From the NCBI RefSeq assembly GCF_001905005.1, contig NZ_LWKZ01000024.1, positions 899,299-963,298 of the forward strand: DNA of 64,000 bases. The letters are read 5' to 3'. Both the position numbers and the translations under genes were made by a program. Positions within the stretch are counted from its first letter, which is position 1; each line of letters begins with the position of its first letter. This document shows, one piece after another, positions 7,521-16,259 of the stretch. The DNA is from Streptomyces sp. CB02923. GTDB taxonomy: Bacteria; Actinomycetota; Actinomycetes; Streptomycetales; Streptomycetaceae. The notes below the pieces were generated by a model. The model was not told the DNA's origin. It did not search any database and worked only from the letters and a program-made list of their open reading frames with translations.

Positions 7521-9185
7521 GTGAAAGCAGTAGCGCTGTACGGCACCCTCGGTTCGCTGGTCCTGACCGCACTCGTCGCCGTCCCCGCCGGCGGGAGTAC
7601 CCGGCAGGCCCCGGCCGGGGCCCCGGCCGGGGCCCCGGCACCCGCGCCGCCCCGCATCGCCTTCGGCCGCTGCGCCCCGGAGGAACACCTGCCGGCCGGT
7701 GTGGAGTGCGGCCGGCTCGCCGTCCCGCTGGACTACGCCCACCCCAAGGACCGGAAGATCACCCTCACCGTGAGCCGGGTCCGCGCCACCGGAGCCCCGA
7801 AGCAGCGGCAGGGCGCGCTCGTCTTCAACCCCGGCGGCCCCGGGGCGTCCAGCATGAACTTCCCGATGTACGCGAAGGTGGACCGCTGGCGCAGGGCGGC
7901 GCAGGCGTACGACTTCGTCGGGTACGCGCCGCGCGGTGTCGGGCGCTCGGCGCCGCTGTCCTGCCAGGACCCGGCGGAGTTCGCCAAGATCCCGAGTGAG
8001 AGTCCGCGGCACCCCTCGGAGGCGTTCAAGCGGAAGAAGGCCGCCGAGGCGAAGGCGTACGCGCAGGGCTGCGCGCGCAATGCGGGGCCCGCGCTGCGTC
8101 ACTACACGTCCGCCAACAACGCGCGCGACCTGGACATGCTGCGCGCGGGGCTGGGCGAGAAGAAGCTCACGTTCATGGGCGCCTCCTACGGCACCTACTT
8201 CGGGGCCGTGTACGCGACGCTCTTCCCCGGCCATGTCCGCCGGATGGTCTTCGACAGCGTCGTCAACCCCGACCCGCGGCAGGTCTGGTACCGCAACAAC
8301 CTCGACCAGAACATCGGCTTCGAGCGCCGCTGGCAGGACTGGGCCCGCTGGGTGGCCAAGCACGACAAGGTGTACCACCTGGGCAGGACACCGCAGGCGG
8401 TGCTGCGCGCGTACGACACCGTACGGGAGCGGCTGAGCCGTCGGCCCCTGGGCGGCAAGGCGGGGTCTGCGCAGTTGCAGGCGGCCTTCCTCAAGACGGG
8501 CTACAACGACCTGTACTGGCCGGTGCGCGCCGCAGCGCTCGCCACGTACGTCAAGGGCGACCCCAAGCTGCTCACTAAGCAGACCACTCCGCTGCCGGGC
8601 GGCGAGAAGGCGGACGAGAACGGCAACGCGGTCTACACGGCCGTGGAGTGCAACGACGGGGTGTGGCCGCGTGACCTGCGGGTCTGGGACCGGGACAACA
8701 CCGCGAGCGCGCGCGTCGCGCCCTTCGAGACGTGGGACAACGCCTGGATGAACCTGCCGTGCGCCTTCTGGCCCCGCTTCTCGCCGAGGGGCGCTGTGCA
8801 GGACCCCACGCATTACGCGGAGGACGTGACCGACGTGGCCCTTCCGCAGGCGGGCGTGCCGCACCGCCCCGTCGACGTGCGTACGGCGCCGGGTGCGCTG
8901 CCGCCGGTGCTGCTGCTGTCCGCCGAGCGGGACGGCGCTACGCCGCACTCCGGCGCGGTCGAGCTGCGGCGCCGCCTGCCCGGCTCGGCGCTGGTGACCG
9001 AGCGCGGCGCCGGCACGCACGGCGTCTCGTTCGGTACGAACGCCTGCGCCAACCAGCATGTGGAGCGCTACCTGCTGACCGGGCGGACACCGGCCCGGGA
9101 CACGTTCTGCGGGCCGCGCCCGGAGCCCAAGCCGGTGATGCCCGCCAAGAAGCGCGGCACCAAGCAGCAGCGCGGCACCGAGTAG
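7521..9185 (+). CDS. Secreted tripeptidyl-aminopeptidase-like alpha/beta hydrolase
   Basis: About 554 residues, related to the Streptomyces Tap/SlpD/SlpE group of secreted serine aminopeptidases. The signal peptide is at the N-terminus (VKAVALYGTLGSLVLTALVA...). The fold shows the oxyanion segment VFNPGGPGASS, the nucleophile motif MGASYGTYFGAVYATLFPG (Ser in GxSYG), and a C-terminal TAP-like domain ending with LLLSAERDGATPHSGA (catalytic Asp region) and GAGTHGVSF (catalytic His). GTG 7521 is chosen because a GAAGGGA ribosome site precedes it and the signal peptide starts there; the longer open frame from 7371 has no signal and crosses the stem-loop. The substrate is probably N-terminal tripeptides, by family. 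Confidence 0.8.
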   Translation: MKAVALYGTLGSLVLTALVAVPAGGSTRQAPAGAPAGAPAPAPPRIAFGRCAPEEHLPAGVECGRLAVPLDYAHPKDRKITLTVSRVRATGAPKQRQGALVFNPGGPGASSMNFPMYAKVDRWRRAAQAYDFVGYAPRGVGRSAPLSCQDPAEFAKIPSESPRHPSEAFKRKKAAEAKAYAQGCARNAGPALRHYTSANNARDLDMLRAGLGEKKLTFMGASYGTYFGAVYATLFPGHVRRMVFDSVVNPDPRQVWYRNNLDQNIGFERRWQDWARWVAKHDKVYHLGRTPQAVLRAYDTVRERLSRRPLGGKAGSAQLQAAFLKTGYNDLYWPVRAAALATYVKGDPKLLTKQTTPLPGGEKADENGNAVYTAVECNDGVWPRDLRVWDRDNTASARVAPFETWDNAWMNLPCAFWPRFSPRGAVQDPTHYAEDVTDVALPQAGVPHRPVDVRTAPGALPPVLLLSAERDGATPHSGAVELRRRLPGSALVTERGAGTHGVSFGTNACANQHVERYLLTGRTPARDTFCGPRPEPKPVMPAKKRGTKQQRGTE

Positions 9186-9222
9186 CACGGCGGGCCCGGC
9201 AGCACGGCGGGCCGCTAAGCAG

Positions 9223-9282
9223 GCGACAGGCCGGGTGCGGTACCGGGAAGCGACAGGCCGGGTGCGGTACCCGGCCTGTCGC
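9223..9282. terminator. Bidirectional terminator with a duplicated left arm
   Basis: A 22-base unit starting GCGACAGGCCGGGT occurs twice (9223-9244 and 9250-9271). The second copy pairs perfectly over 14 bases with ACCCGGCCTGTCGC (9269-9282), leaving a 5-base loop; the first copy could compete for the same right arm. It lies between the convergent hydrolase gene and hemQ and so probably ends both transcripts. Confidence 0.6.
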
Positions 9283-9288
9283 GCCGTC

Positions 9289-10035
9289 TCAGGCCAGTCC
9301 GGCGACCAGGTCGGCGACCGCCTTGCGCCGGCCGGTGTAGAACGGCACCTCCTCGCGGACGTGCATCCGCGCCTCGGAGCCGCGCAGGTGACGCATGAGG
9401 TCGACGATGCGGTACAGCTCGTCGGCCTCGAAGGCGAGGATCCACTCGTAGTCGCCCAGCGAGAAGGACGGCACGGTGTTGGCGCGCACGTCCGGGAAGC
9501 CGCGGGCCATCTTGCCGTGGTCGGCGAGCATCCGGCGGCGGTCCTCGTCGGGGAGCAGGTACCAGTCGTAGGAGCGCACGAACGGGTAGACGCTCACATA
9601 GTCGCGGGCGACCTCGTCGGCCAGGAAGGCCGGGATGTGCGACTTGTTGAACTCGGCCGGGCGGTGCAGCGCCATGTTCGACCAGACCGGCTCCAGCGCG
9701 CGGCCCAGCTCCGTGCGGCGGAAGAGGTTGTACGCCTCCTGGAGCGCGTCGGAGCTCTCCGAGTGCCACCAGATCATCACGTCGGCGTCGGCACGCAGAC
9801 CGGAGACGTCGTACGTGCCGCGCACGACGACGTCCTTGGCGGCGAGCTGCGCGAACAGCGTCTCGACCTCGTCGGCGTAGCCGGCGCGGTCCGCGGGCAG
9901 CGCGTCGCGCAGCTTGAACACCGACCAGAGCGTGTAGCGGATGACCTCGTTCAGGTCCTTCGCCTTCTTGCCGGCGTTCGGGGTCTTCTCGGAAGCGGCC
10001 CCGGTGGGGTTGTCGGGGGCGGAAGCGTCAGTCAT
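9289..10035 (-). CDS. hemQ: Coproheme decarboxylase HemQ (chlorite-dismutase family)
   Basis: A 248-residue cytoplasmic enzyme that removes two propionate groups from coproheme to give haem b, the last step of the coproporphyrin-dependent pathway of Gram-positive bacteria. The catalytic tyrosine motif YPFVRSYDWYLL and the proximal histidine region MLADHGKMARGFPDV are present, and the fold has the repeated ferredoxin-like halves of the chlorite dismutase family. The distal position has no chlorite-type Arg signature, consistent with HemQ rather than a true chlorite dismutase. It lies 10 bases downstream of hemY in the same direction, so the last two haem steps are co-transcribed. The N-terminal ~20 residues are polar and probably disordered. 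Confidence 0.92.
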   Translation of the reverse strand: MTDASAPDNPTGAASEKTPNAGKKAKDLNEVIRYTLWSVFKLRDALPADRAGYADEVETLFAQLAAKDVVVRGTYDVSGLRADADVMIWWHSESSDALQEAYNLFRRTELGRALEPVWSNMALHRPAEFNKSHIPAFLADEVARDYVSVYPFVRSYDWYLLPDEDRRRMLADHGKMARGFPDVRANTVPSFSLGDYEWILAFEADELYRIVDLMRHLRGSEARMHVREEVPFYTGRRKAVADLVAGLA

Positions 10036-10045
10036 GGGTCCATTC

Positions 10046-11512
10046 TCACTCGCCCGCCGCGGCGGCTTGCGGCAGGGTGTCCAAGATGTCGTCCGCGGCC
10101 GTACGGGCGGAGGCGATGCAGGCGGGGATGCCCACCCCGTCGTAGAGCGCGCCGCAGACCCGCAGACCGGGCAGCTTGCCGGCCTCGGCGCGGATGCGGG
10201 CGACCCGCTCCAGGTGGCCGACCGGGTACTGCGGCAGCCCGCCGTCCCAGCGCGTGACCCGCTGCGCGACGGGCCGGGCGGCCAGCCCGACCGCCTCGCC
10301 GAGGTCGCGCAGCGACAGCTCCACCAGGTCGGCGTCGTCGCGCCGCAGGTCGGCCTCGTCGCCGTACCGCCCCAGGGAGGTGCGCAGCACGAACAGGTCC
10401 GGGTCGCCGTCGGCGATCCAGCCCCACTTGTTGCTGGCGAAGGTGGACGCCTTGATCTTGCGGCCGTCGACGGGCGGGACGAGGAAGCCGCTGCCGGTCA
10501 GCGCCCGCGCCACGTCCGCGCGGCGGAAGGCCATGGTCACCAGGGCCATGGAGGCGTACTCGACGGCGGCCAGCTCGGTGGCGGCGGCCGGCGCCTCGGC
10601 GGCCAGCAGCCGGGCGGCGGCGGGCGCCGGGGCCGTCAGGATCACGGCGTCCGCGTCCAGCGCCGCCGGGCCGTCGCCGCCGTCCAGGACGACGCGCCAG
10701 CCGTCGGCGGTGCGCCGCAGCTCCTGGACCGGGGTGTTCGTACGGATCTCTCCGCCCGCGGCCCGTACCGCGTCGGCGACGGCGCCCGGCAGCGTGCCCA
10801 CGCCGCCGTCGATGCCCATGAAGACCGGCGACTGCGCCGGGCCCGGCTCGGCGGCGCGCGCCGCCGTCCGCGCCTGGATGCCCCGTACGCCTTCGATCAG
10901 CGAGCGCTCGGCGCGCGCGGCCTCGAAGAGCTGGGGGACGGCGGCGCGCATCGAGATGCGGTACGCGTCGCCCGCGTACACGCCGCCCAGCAGCGGTTCG
11001 ACGAGCCGGTCCACGACCTCGCGGCCCAGCCGGGCGGCGACGTACTCGCCGACCGCCACGTCCGCGCCGACCTCGGTGCGCTCCAGCGTCTCGTCCTCGG
11101 CGATCCGCGCCATGCCCGCGGGAGAGATCACACCGGAGGCGGCCAGCAGGTCCGGATCGCCCGGCACGCCCATCACGTGGCCCTTGGGCATCGGCCGCAG
11201 CGCGCCGCGCGTCCACACGGCCGCGGTCGCGGTCGTGGGCGGCTGCAGCCGGTCGCCGAGGCCCGCGGCGCGCGCCAGTTCCACCGCCTCCGGCCGCCTG
11301 GCCAGCATCGATTCGGCTCCGAGGTCGACCGGTACGCCCGCGATCTCCCCGGCGCGCAGCTTGCCGCCGAGCCGCCCCGTGGCTTCCAGTACGGTCACCC
11401 GCGCCCCGCCGCCGAGCAATCGGTGGGCCGCGGCCAGCCCCGAGATGCCCCCACCGATGACGACGACATGACTTCCGGGCGCGCGGCCCGTACTGGTGTG
11501 CGCTGTGCTCAT
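10046..11512 (-). CDS. hemY: Coproporphyrinogen/protoporphyrinogen III oxidase
   Basis: A 488-residue FAD enzyme that oxidises coproporphyrinogen III to coproporphyrin III in the actinobacterial haem pathway. The N-terminal dinucleotide motif VVIGGGISGLAAAHRL starts at about residue 17, and the segment GRLGGKLRAGEIAGVPVDLGAES is the usual amine-oxidase-type second FAD motif. The C-terminal FAD-binding segment is GLRVCGALYDGVGIPACIASARTAADDIL. Length is normal for HemY. It is the first gene of a two-gene unit with hemQ. The divergent intergenic region with the DUF4349 gene contains an inverted repeat (11600-11628). Confidence 0.92.
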   Translation of the reverse strand: MSTAHTSTGRAPGSHVVVIGGGISGLAAAHRLLGGGARVTVLEATGRLGGKLRAGEIAGVPVDLGAESMLARRPEAVELARAAGLGDRLQPPTTATAAVWTRGALRPMPKGHVMGVPGDPDLLAASGVISPAGMARIAEDETLERTEVGADVAVGEYVAARLGREVVDRLVEPLLGGVYAGDAYRISMRAAVPQLFEAARAERSLIEGVRGIQARTAARAAEPGPAQSPVFMGIDGGVGTLPGAVADAVRAAGGEIRTNTPVQELRRTADGWRVVLDGGDGPAALDADAVILTAPAPAAARLLAAEAPAAATELAAVEYASMALVTMAFRRADVARALTGSGFLVPPVDGRKIKASTFASNKWGWIADGDPDLFVLRTSLGRYGDEADLRRDDADLVELSLRDLGEAVGLAARPVAQRVTRWDGGLPQYPVGHLERVARIRAEAGKLPGLRVCGALYDGVGIPACIASARTAADDILDTLPQAAAAGE

Positions 11513-11599
11513 GTCCCCACTCTCTCAGAGTCCGTCCGGAGTCCGGACCGTGACCGCATCGCGACGCACGGACGGCAACCCGTGACTCCCCTGCCACGT

Positions 11600-11628
11600 C
11601 GAAGTGGCAACAGCGGCACACCACTTCG
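11600..11628. promoter_or_regulatory. 8-bp inverted repeat between hemY and the DUF4349 gene
   Basis: CGAAGTGG (11600-11607) and CCACTTCG (11621-11628) are perfect reverse complements separated by 13 bases. The repeat is about 90 bases upstream of hemY and just before the DUF4349 ribosome site, so it could be an operator or an RNA hairpin that masks the ribosome site. Confidence 0.4.
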
Positions 11629-11640
11629 GGGGTACGGAAC

Positions 11641-12660
11641 ATGGGCATAGCGGGCAGGCCGTACGGAGCGCGGCGGGCGGCCGCGGGAGCGCTGCTCGTG
11701 GCGTCCCTCGGGGTCGCCGGATGCGGGGCGGCCGGGCAGGACGACACCGCGCAGGGCGACACCGCGCAGGCGAGCGCGAAGCAGCGCGACACCGGGGCCG
11801 CGCGGGGTGAACAGGGCATGGTCGGGCCCAAGGCGCCGGGCGCCGCGGGGTCGGCCGACGGGAAGGCCGGTACGGGCAGCGGCACCGGTACCGGTACCGG
11901 GAAGCCCGCGCCGGTCGCGACGGCGCAGATCATCCGTACGGCGTCGCTGACCGTCGAGGCCGCGGACGTACCGGAAGCTTTGGCCAAGACCCGTACGGCA
12001 GCCAAGGGTGCCGGCGGCTACGTCGGTGACGAGTCCACCGACCGGGACGGCGAAGGGCGGGAACGCTCCCGGGTGGAGCTGCGCGTACCACCCGAGGCGT
12101 ACGACGGTCTGCTGGACCGGCTCTCCCGGCTGGGCACGCTCAAGAAACGCCAGGTCTCGGCGACGGACGTCACCGACCAGGTGGTGGACACCGGCAGCCG
12201 CATCGCGTCGCAGCAGGCCAGTGTGGCGCGGGTGCGGGCGCTGATGGACAAGGCGACGACGATCAGCGACATCGTCACGCTGGAGTCCGAACTCAGCCGC
12301 CGCCAGTCGGAACTGGAGTCACTCCAGGCACGCCTGAAGTCGCTCAAGGAGCAGACCGGCATGGCGACGGTGACGCTGGTGCTGCACGAACCGGACGCGG
12401 CTGCGGACGACGAGGAGACGTCCTTCGGGGACGCGCTGAGTGGCGGCTGGGACGCCTTCACCGCGGGGGTGCGGTGGCTGCTGGTGGCGGTCGGCGCGGC
12501 GCTGCCGTTCCTCGCGGCCGGGGCGCTGCTGTACGCGCTGTGGCGGGTGCTGCGGGGCCGGTTCCCGAAACGTACGCGGTCGTCGGCGGTCGCCCCGGCG
12601 TCTCCGGAGCAGTTCCCCGCGGAGACCGCACGGGAGGGTGACGGGCCAGGGGACCGTTGA
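11641..12660 (+). CDS. DUF4349 domain lipoprotein
   Basis: A 339-residue membrane-anchored lipoprotein. The signal sequence ends in the lipobox VAGC at about residue 29. After a Gly/Thr-rich linker the DUF4349 domain begins near 'PVATAQIIRTASLTVEAADV' and contains an extended coiled-coil (about residues 190-240, rich in ELSRRQSELESLQARLKSLKE). It ends with a single transmembrane helix (about 280-305) and a basic tail. The family resembles the periplasmic hairpin of efflux adaptor proteins; its function is unknown. ATG follows a GGGGG site. It is divergent from hemY. Confidence 0.8.
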   Translation: MGIAGRPYGARRAAAGALLVASLGVAGCGAAGQDDTAQGDTAQASAKQRDTGAARGEQGMVGPKAPGAAGSADGKAGTGSGTGTGTGKPAPVATAQIIRTASLTVEAADVPEALAKTRTAAKGAGGYVGDESTDRDGEGRERSRVELRVPPEAYDGLLDRLSRLGTLKKRQVSATDVTDQVVDTGSRIASQQASVARVRALMDKATTISDIVTLESELSRRQSELESLQARLKSLKEQTGMATVTLVLHEPDAAADDEETSFGDALSGGWDAFTAGVRWLLVAVGAALPFLAAGALLYALWRVLRGRFPKRTRSSAVAPASPEQFPAETAREGDGPGDR

Positions 12661-12745
12661 CAGCCGCGCGCGGCGGGCAAAGACTCGGGGCGACAGCGCC
12701 GATCTTCGGGCGGACAGCGGCGAGCGGACAGCGAGGACAGGCCTG

Positions 12746-13972
12746 ATGACCGACCAGGGTGCACGGGACGCACGAGGCGCTTGGGGCGCCCGGGACGTCT
12801 ATATCGTCGACGCCGTACGGACTCCCGTCGGCAAGTACGGCGGCGCCCTCGCGGGCACCCGCCCCGACGACCTCGCCGCGCACGTCGTCAAGTCCCTGGT
12901 GGAGCGCACCCCCGCCCTCGACCCGGCCCGGATCGACGACGTCGTCCTCGGTGACGCCAACGGGGCGGGCGAGGACAACCGCAACGTGGCGCGGATGGCC
13001 GTGCTGCTGGCCGGGCTGCCCGTCTCCGTACCCGGCGTGACGGTCAACCGCCTGTGCGGCTCCGGCCTGGAGGCCGTCATCCAGGCCGCCCGTTCCATCG
13101 CCCTCGGGGACGCGCACATCGTGCTCGCGGGCGGCGTGGAGTCGATGAGCCGCGCGCCGTACGTCCTCCAGAAGCCCGAACGGGCCTTCCCCACAGGGCA
13201 CCAGGAGATGTTCTCCTCGACACTGGGCTGGCGGATGGTCAATCCGCGGATGGCGCCCGCGTGGACGGCCTCTCTGGGCGAGGGCGCCGAGCTGATCGCC
13301 GACAAGTACGGCATCGGGCGCGAGCAGCAGGACGCCTTCGCGCTCGCCAGTCACCACAAGGCAGCGCGCGCCTGGAAGGAGGGCGCCTACGACGCCGAGG
13401 TCGTACCGCTGCCGGACGTGGACCTGACGCAGGACGAGTCGATCCGCGCCTCGTCCTCCCCGGAAGCGCTGGCCAAGCTCCGCCCGGCCTTCCGCAAGGA
13501 GGGCGGCACGGTCACGGCGGGCAACTCCTCCCCCCTCAGCGACGGCGCCGCGGCGCTCCTCCTCGTCGACGAGGAGGGCCTGCGGGCCACCGGCCGGGAG
13601 CCGCTCGCCCGGATCAGCGCGAACGCGGTGACCGGCATCGAGCCGCAGCTGTTCGGGCTGGGCCCGGTGGAGGCCGTGCAGCGCGCCCTGGGCAGGGCGG
13701 GGCGCGGCTTCGCCGACCTGGCCGCCTTCGAACTCAACGAGGCGTTCGCGGCACAGTCCCTGGGGTGTCTCGCCCAGTGGCCCGGCCTCGACCCGGACGT
13801 GGTGAACCCGCGCGGCGGCGCCATCGCCATCGGGCATCCGCTGGGTGCGTCCGGCGCCCGGCTGGCCGGCGCGGTGGCCCACCAGCTCGCCGCGCGCGGC
13901 TCCGGTACGGGCCTGGCGGCGCTGTGCATCGGCGTGGGGCAGGGGCTGGCCCTCGTACTGGAACGCGAGTAG
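12746..13972 (+). CDS. Thiolase (acetyl-CoA C-acyltransferase)
   Basis: A 408-residue thiolase that condenses or cleaves acyl-CoA with free CoA. Active-site motifs: the nucleophilic Cys in NRLCGSGLEAV, the GGVESMS loop, the GGAIAIGHPLGASGARL His motif and the C-terminal second Cys in LCIGVGQGLA. Similarity is to the PcaF/PaaJ (3-oxoadipyl-CoA) and FadA groups, which sequence alone does not separate. ATG 12746 follows a GAGGAC site; the longer frame from 12440 lies inside the DUF4349 gene and is ruled out. It stands alone and is a paralogue of FadA at 23023. No aromatic-degradation genes are adjacent, so the substrate is open. Confidence 0.85.
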   Translation: MTDQGARDARGAWGARDVYIVDAVRTPVGKYGGALAGTRPDDLAAHVVKSLVERTPALDPARIDDVVLGDANGAGEDNRNVARMAVLLAGLPVSVPGVTVNRLCGSGLEAVIQAARSIALGDAHIVLAGGVESMSRAPYVLQKPERAFPTGHQEMFSSTLGWRMVNPRMAPAWTASLGEGAELIADKYGIGREQQDAFALASHHKAARAWKEGAYDAEVVPLPDVDLTQDESIRASSSPEALAKLRPAFRKEGGTVTAGNSSPLSDGAAALLLVDEEGLRATGREPLARISANAVTGIEPQLFGLGPVEAVQRALGRAGRGFADLAAFELNEAFAAQSLGCLAQWPGLDPDVVNPRGGAIAIGHPLGASGARLAGAVAHQLAARGSGTGLAALCIGVGQGLALVLERE

Positions 13973-14002
13973 CGGGACCGGGACGGACAGCGGGGCGGAC
14001 AG

Positions 14003-14019
14003 CGGGGCGGACCGCCCCG
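14003..14019 (+). terminator. Short G/C hairpin after the thiolase gene
   Basis: CGGGGC and GCCCCG pair around a 5-base loop, preceded by a repeated GACAGCGGGGCG. It is positioned between the convergent thiolase and the small membrane gene. The stem is short, so this call is weak. Confidence 0.35.
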
Positions 14020-14077
14020 CCGCGGGGCCAGGAGGGTTTCGCCACGGGACCAGCACGGGAAGGGCCGCACGGACCGC

Positions 14078-14587
14078 TCACTCGTGGGACCGGAAGCCGT
14101 TCAGGATCTCCAGGTACGTCCGGCCCGCGTCGGTGACGGCGAAGTGCTCATGGATGTCTCCCGTCTCTCCCATCTGCGCGAACGTCCGCCCCGGCCTGCG
14201 TTCGATCAGCCCCACCCCGGTGAGGCGGCGCAGTTCGGCGTCCAGGAGGGGGCGGGTGTAGCCCGCGTCGTAGGGCAGCGGGGTGCCGTCGGCGAGGCCC
14301 TGCAGGTGCCGCAGTTCCTCGCGCGGCACGAGGTGCTCGAACAGGAACTTCATCCGGTCCATCTCCTGCTGCTGCCCGGCCTGCTTCTTCTTGATCTCGC
14401 GCAGCACGACGCCCCCGGCGACCGTGTCGATCCGCAGGAGGATCGACGACATCCAGGGGATCAGCGCGAGGACGAGCAGCGCCACCGCGGTCATGTCCAT
14501 CCGGTCCGGCACGAACAGTTTGAGCGCGAGGCCGAGCAGTGCCGCGACGGTCACCGCCGACCGCGTCCACAGCTCTTCCCTGGGCAC
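14078..14587 (-). CDS. Small membrane protein with winged-helix-like C-terminus
   Basis: A 169-residue protein with two N-terminal transmembrane helices (about 8-22 and 28-46), then a basic/glutamine-rich helix and a C-terminal domain of about 90 residues with alternating helices. It contains 'LRRLTGVGLIERRPGRTFA', which looks like the recognition helix and wing of a winged helix. The GTG start at 14587 is preferred because GGGAGGGG lies about 7 bases upstream; the open frame continues to 14683 without such a site. No family name can be given. It could be a membrane-tethered regulator (inference). It is divergent from the aldehyde dehydrogenase gene. Confidence 0.6.
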   Translation of the reverse strand: MPREELWTRSAVTVAALLGLALKLFVPDRMDMTAVALLVLALIPWMSSILLRIDTVAGGVVLREIKKKQAGQQQEMDRMKFLFEHLVPREELRHLQGLADGTPLPYDAGYTRPLLDAELRRLTGVGLIERRPGRTFAQMGETGDIHEHFAVTDAGRTYLEILNGFRSHE

Positions 14588-14748
14588 CGTCCGCCCCCTC
14601 CCGGCCGTCCGCCGTCGCCAGTGACGGTGCCCCGGCGGCGCGGGGTCCGCAAGGCCCCGGGCCCCGCCGTCCGCGTTGATCACCGGTGCGGGACGATGAA
14701 ACGAACCGGTTCATTCCTCAACCATTCACCGACGACCGGAGGCGCGCG

Positions 14749-16179
14749 ATGCCCCTGCTCGACCTGGACCAGCTGCCCCCGCTGCACGGCGGCGCCACGA
14801 CGGCGGCCGAACCGGCGACCGGCGACACGCTGGCCGCGTTCACCCTCGCCGCCCCCGCCGACGTGGAGAGCGCCGCCGCCGAGGCCGCGGCCGCCCAGCG
14901 CGCCTGGGCCCGTACGCCGTACACGGAGCGCGCCGCGGTGCTGCGCCGGGCCGGGGACCTGATCAGCCGGCACGCCGCCGAGCTGACCGAATGGATCATC
15001 CGCGAGGCCGGCAGCGTCCCCGGCAAGGCGGAGTTCGAGATCCGTACCGCGGCCGAGGAGTGCTACGAGGCCGCCGCGCTCGCCCACCACCCGCTGGGCC
15101 AGGTGCTGCCCTCCGCGGCGCCCCGCCACTCGTACACGACCCGGGTGCCGGCCGGCGTCGTCGGGGTCATTGCGCCCTTCAACGTCCCGCTGGTGCTCGC
15201 CATGCGCTCCGTCGCCCCGGCCCTGGCCCTCGGCAACGCGGTCGTCCTCAAGCCCGACCCGCGCACCGCGGTGTGCGGCGGCCACGCCCTGGCGGCGGTC
15301 TTCGCGGCGGCCGGGCTGCCCGAAGGGCTGCTGCACGTCCTGCCGGGCGGCGCCGAGGCCGGACAGGCCCTGGTCGGCGACCGGCACGTGCGGGTGATCT
15401 CCTTCACCGGCTCCACGAACGCGGGCCGCAACGTCGGCGCGCTCGCCGCCCGGCACCTCAAGCGCGCGCACCTGGAACTGGGCGGCAACAGCGCCTTCCT
15501 CGTCCTGGAGGACGCGGACCTGGACGCCGCCATGTCGGCCGCGGCCTGGGCCTCCTTCTTCCACCAGGGCCAGATCTGCATGACCGCGGGCCGCCACCTC
15601 GTCCACGCCTCCCTGTACGACGAGTACGTGGAGCGGCTGGCGGCCAGGGCGGACGCGCTCGCCGTCGGCGACCCGTACCGCGAGGAGGTCCAGCTCGGGC
15701 CGGTCATCGACGGCGGGCAGCGGGACCGCATCCACGGCCTGGTGGAGGCGAGCACGGCGGCGGGCGCCCGGCTCGCGGCCGGCGGCAGCCACCGCGAGCT
15801 GTTCTACCGGCCCACCGTCCTGGCCGACGTGGACGACCGGGCCCCCGCCTACGCCGAGGAGGTCTTCGGCCCGGTCGCGCCCGTACGCAAGTTCCACACC
15901 ACCGACGAAGCCGTGGCCCTGGCGAACGACACGCAGTACGGGCTGGCGCTCGGCGTCGTCACCCGCGACACCGCGCGCGCCCTGGAGCTGGCCGACCGCA
16001 TCCCCACCGGCCTGCTGCACATCAACGACCAGACCGTCAACGACGAGCCGGTCGCGCCGATGGGCGGCTTCGCCGACTCCGGCACCGGCGCGCACTTCGG
16101 CGGCACGGCCAACCTCGACGCCTTCACCGAAACCCGCTGGACCACGGTCCGCGCCACCCCGGCCGGCTATCCGCTCTGA
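14749..16179 (+). CDS. Aldehyde dehydrogenase (benzaldehyde/salicylaldehyde-type)
   Basis: A 476-residue NAD(P)-dependent aldehyde dehydrogenase. The catalytic Cys lies in HQGQICMTAGRH, the general-base Glu in LELGGNSAFLVLEDADLD, and the Asn in the motif VIAPFNVPLVLAMR. Sequence most resembles the aromatic-aldehyde (XylC/DoxF) branch, where a Met follows the catalytic Cys, but the substrate is not certain. ATG 14749 follows GGAGG at about 10 bases; the longer frame from 14686 has no such site. The CoA-disulfide-reductase-like gene follows 80 bases downstream. Confidence 0.85.
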   Translation: MPLLDLDQLPPLHGGATTAAEPATGDTLAAFTLAAPADVESAAAEAAAAQRAWARTPYTERAAVLRRAGDLISRHAAELTEWIIREAGSVPGKAEFEIRTAAEECYEAAALAHHPLGQVLPSAAPRHSYTTRVPAGVVGVIAPFNVPLVLAMRSVAPALALGNAVVLKPDPRTAVCGGHALAAVFAAAGLPEGLLHVLPGGAEAGQALVGDRHVRVISFTGSTNAGRNVGALAARHLKRAHLELGGNSAFLVLEDADLDAAMSAAAWASFFHQGQICMTAGRHLVHASLYDEYVERLAARADALAVGDPYREEVQLGPVIDGGQRDRIHGLVEASTAAGARLAAGGSHRELFYRPTVLADVDDRAPAYAEEVFGPVAPVRKFHTTDEAVALANDTQYGLALGVVTRDTARALELADRIPTGLLHINDQTVNDEPVAPMGGFADSGTGAHFGGTANLDAFTETRWTTVRATPAGYPL

Positions 16180-16259
16180 CCCGTAATCTGCGCCGTACGG
16201 ACCGTCGGGAGGACGTCCGTACGGACCGGTACCGGCACACGACGAAGGGAGCCCCCGCG

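Noticed and set aside
9289..10035. True chlorite dismutase
   Set aside because: HemQ signatures and the hemY neighbour point to coproheme decarboxylase.
12440..12745. Upstream extension of the thiolase frame
   Set aside because: It overlaps the DUF4349 gene and lacks coding bias.
16193..16227. Two CCGTACGGACC copies before the CoA-disulfide-reductase-like gene as an operator
   Set aside because: CCGTACGG is frequent in this DNA and spacing gives no clear dyad beyond the palindromic core.
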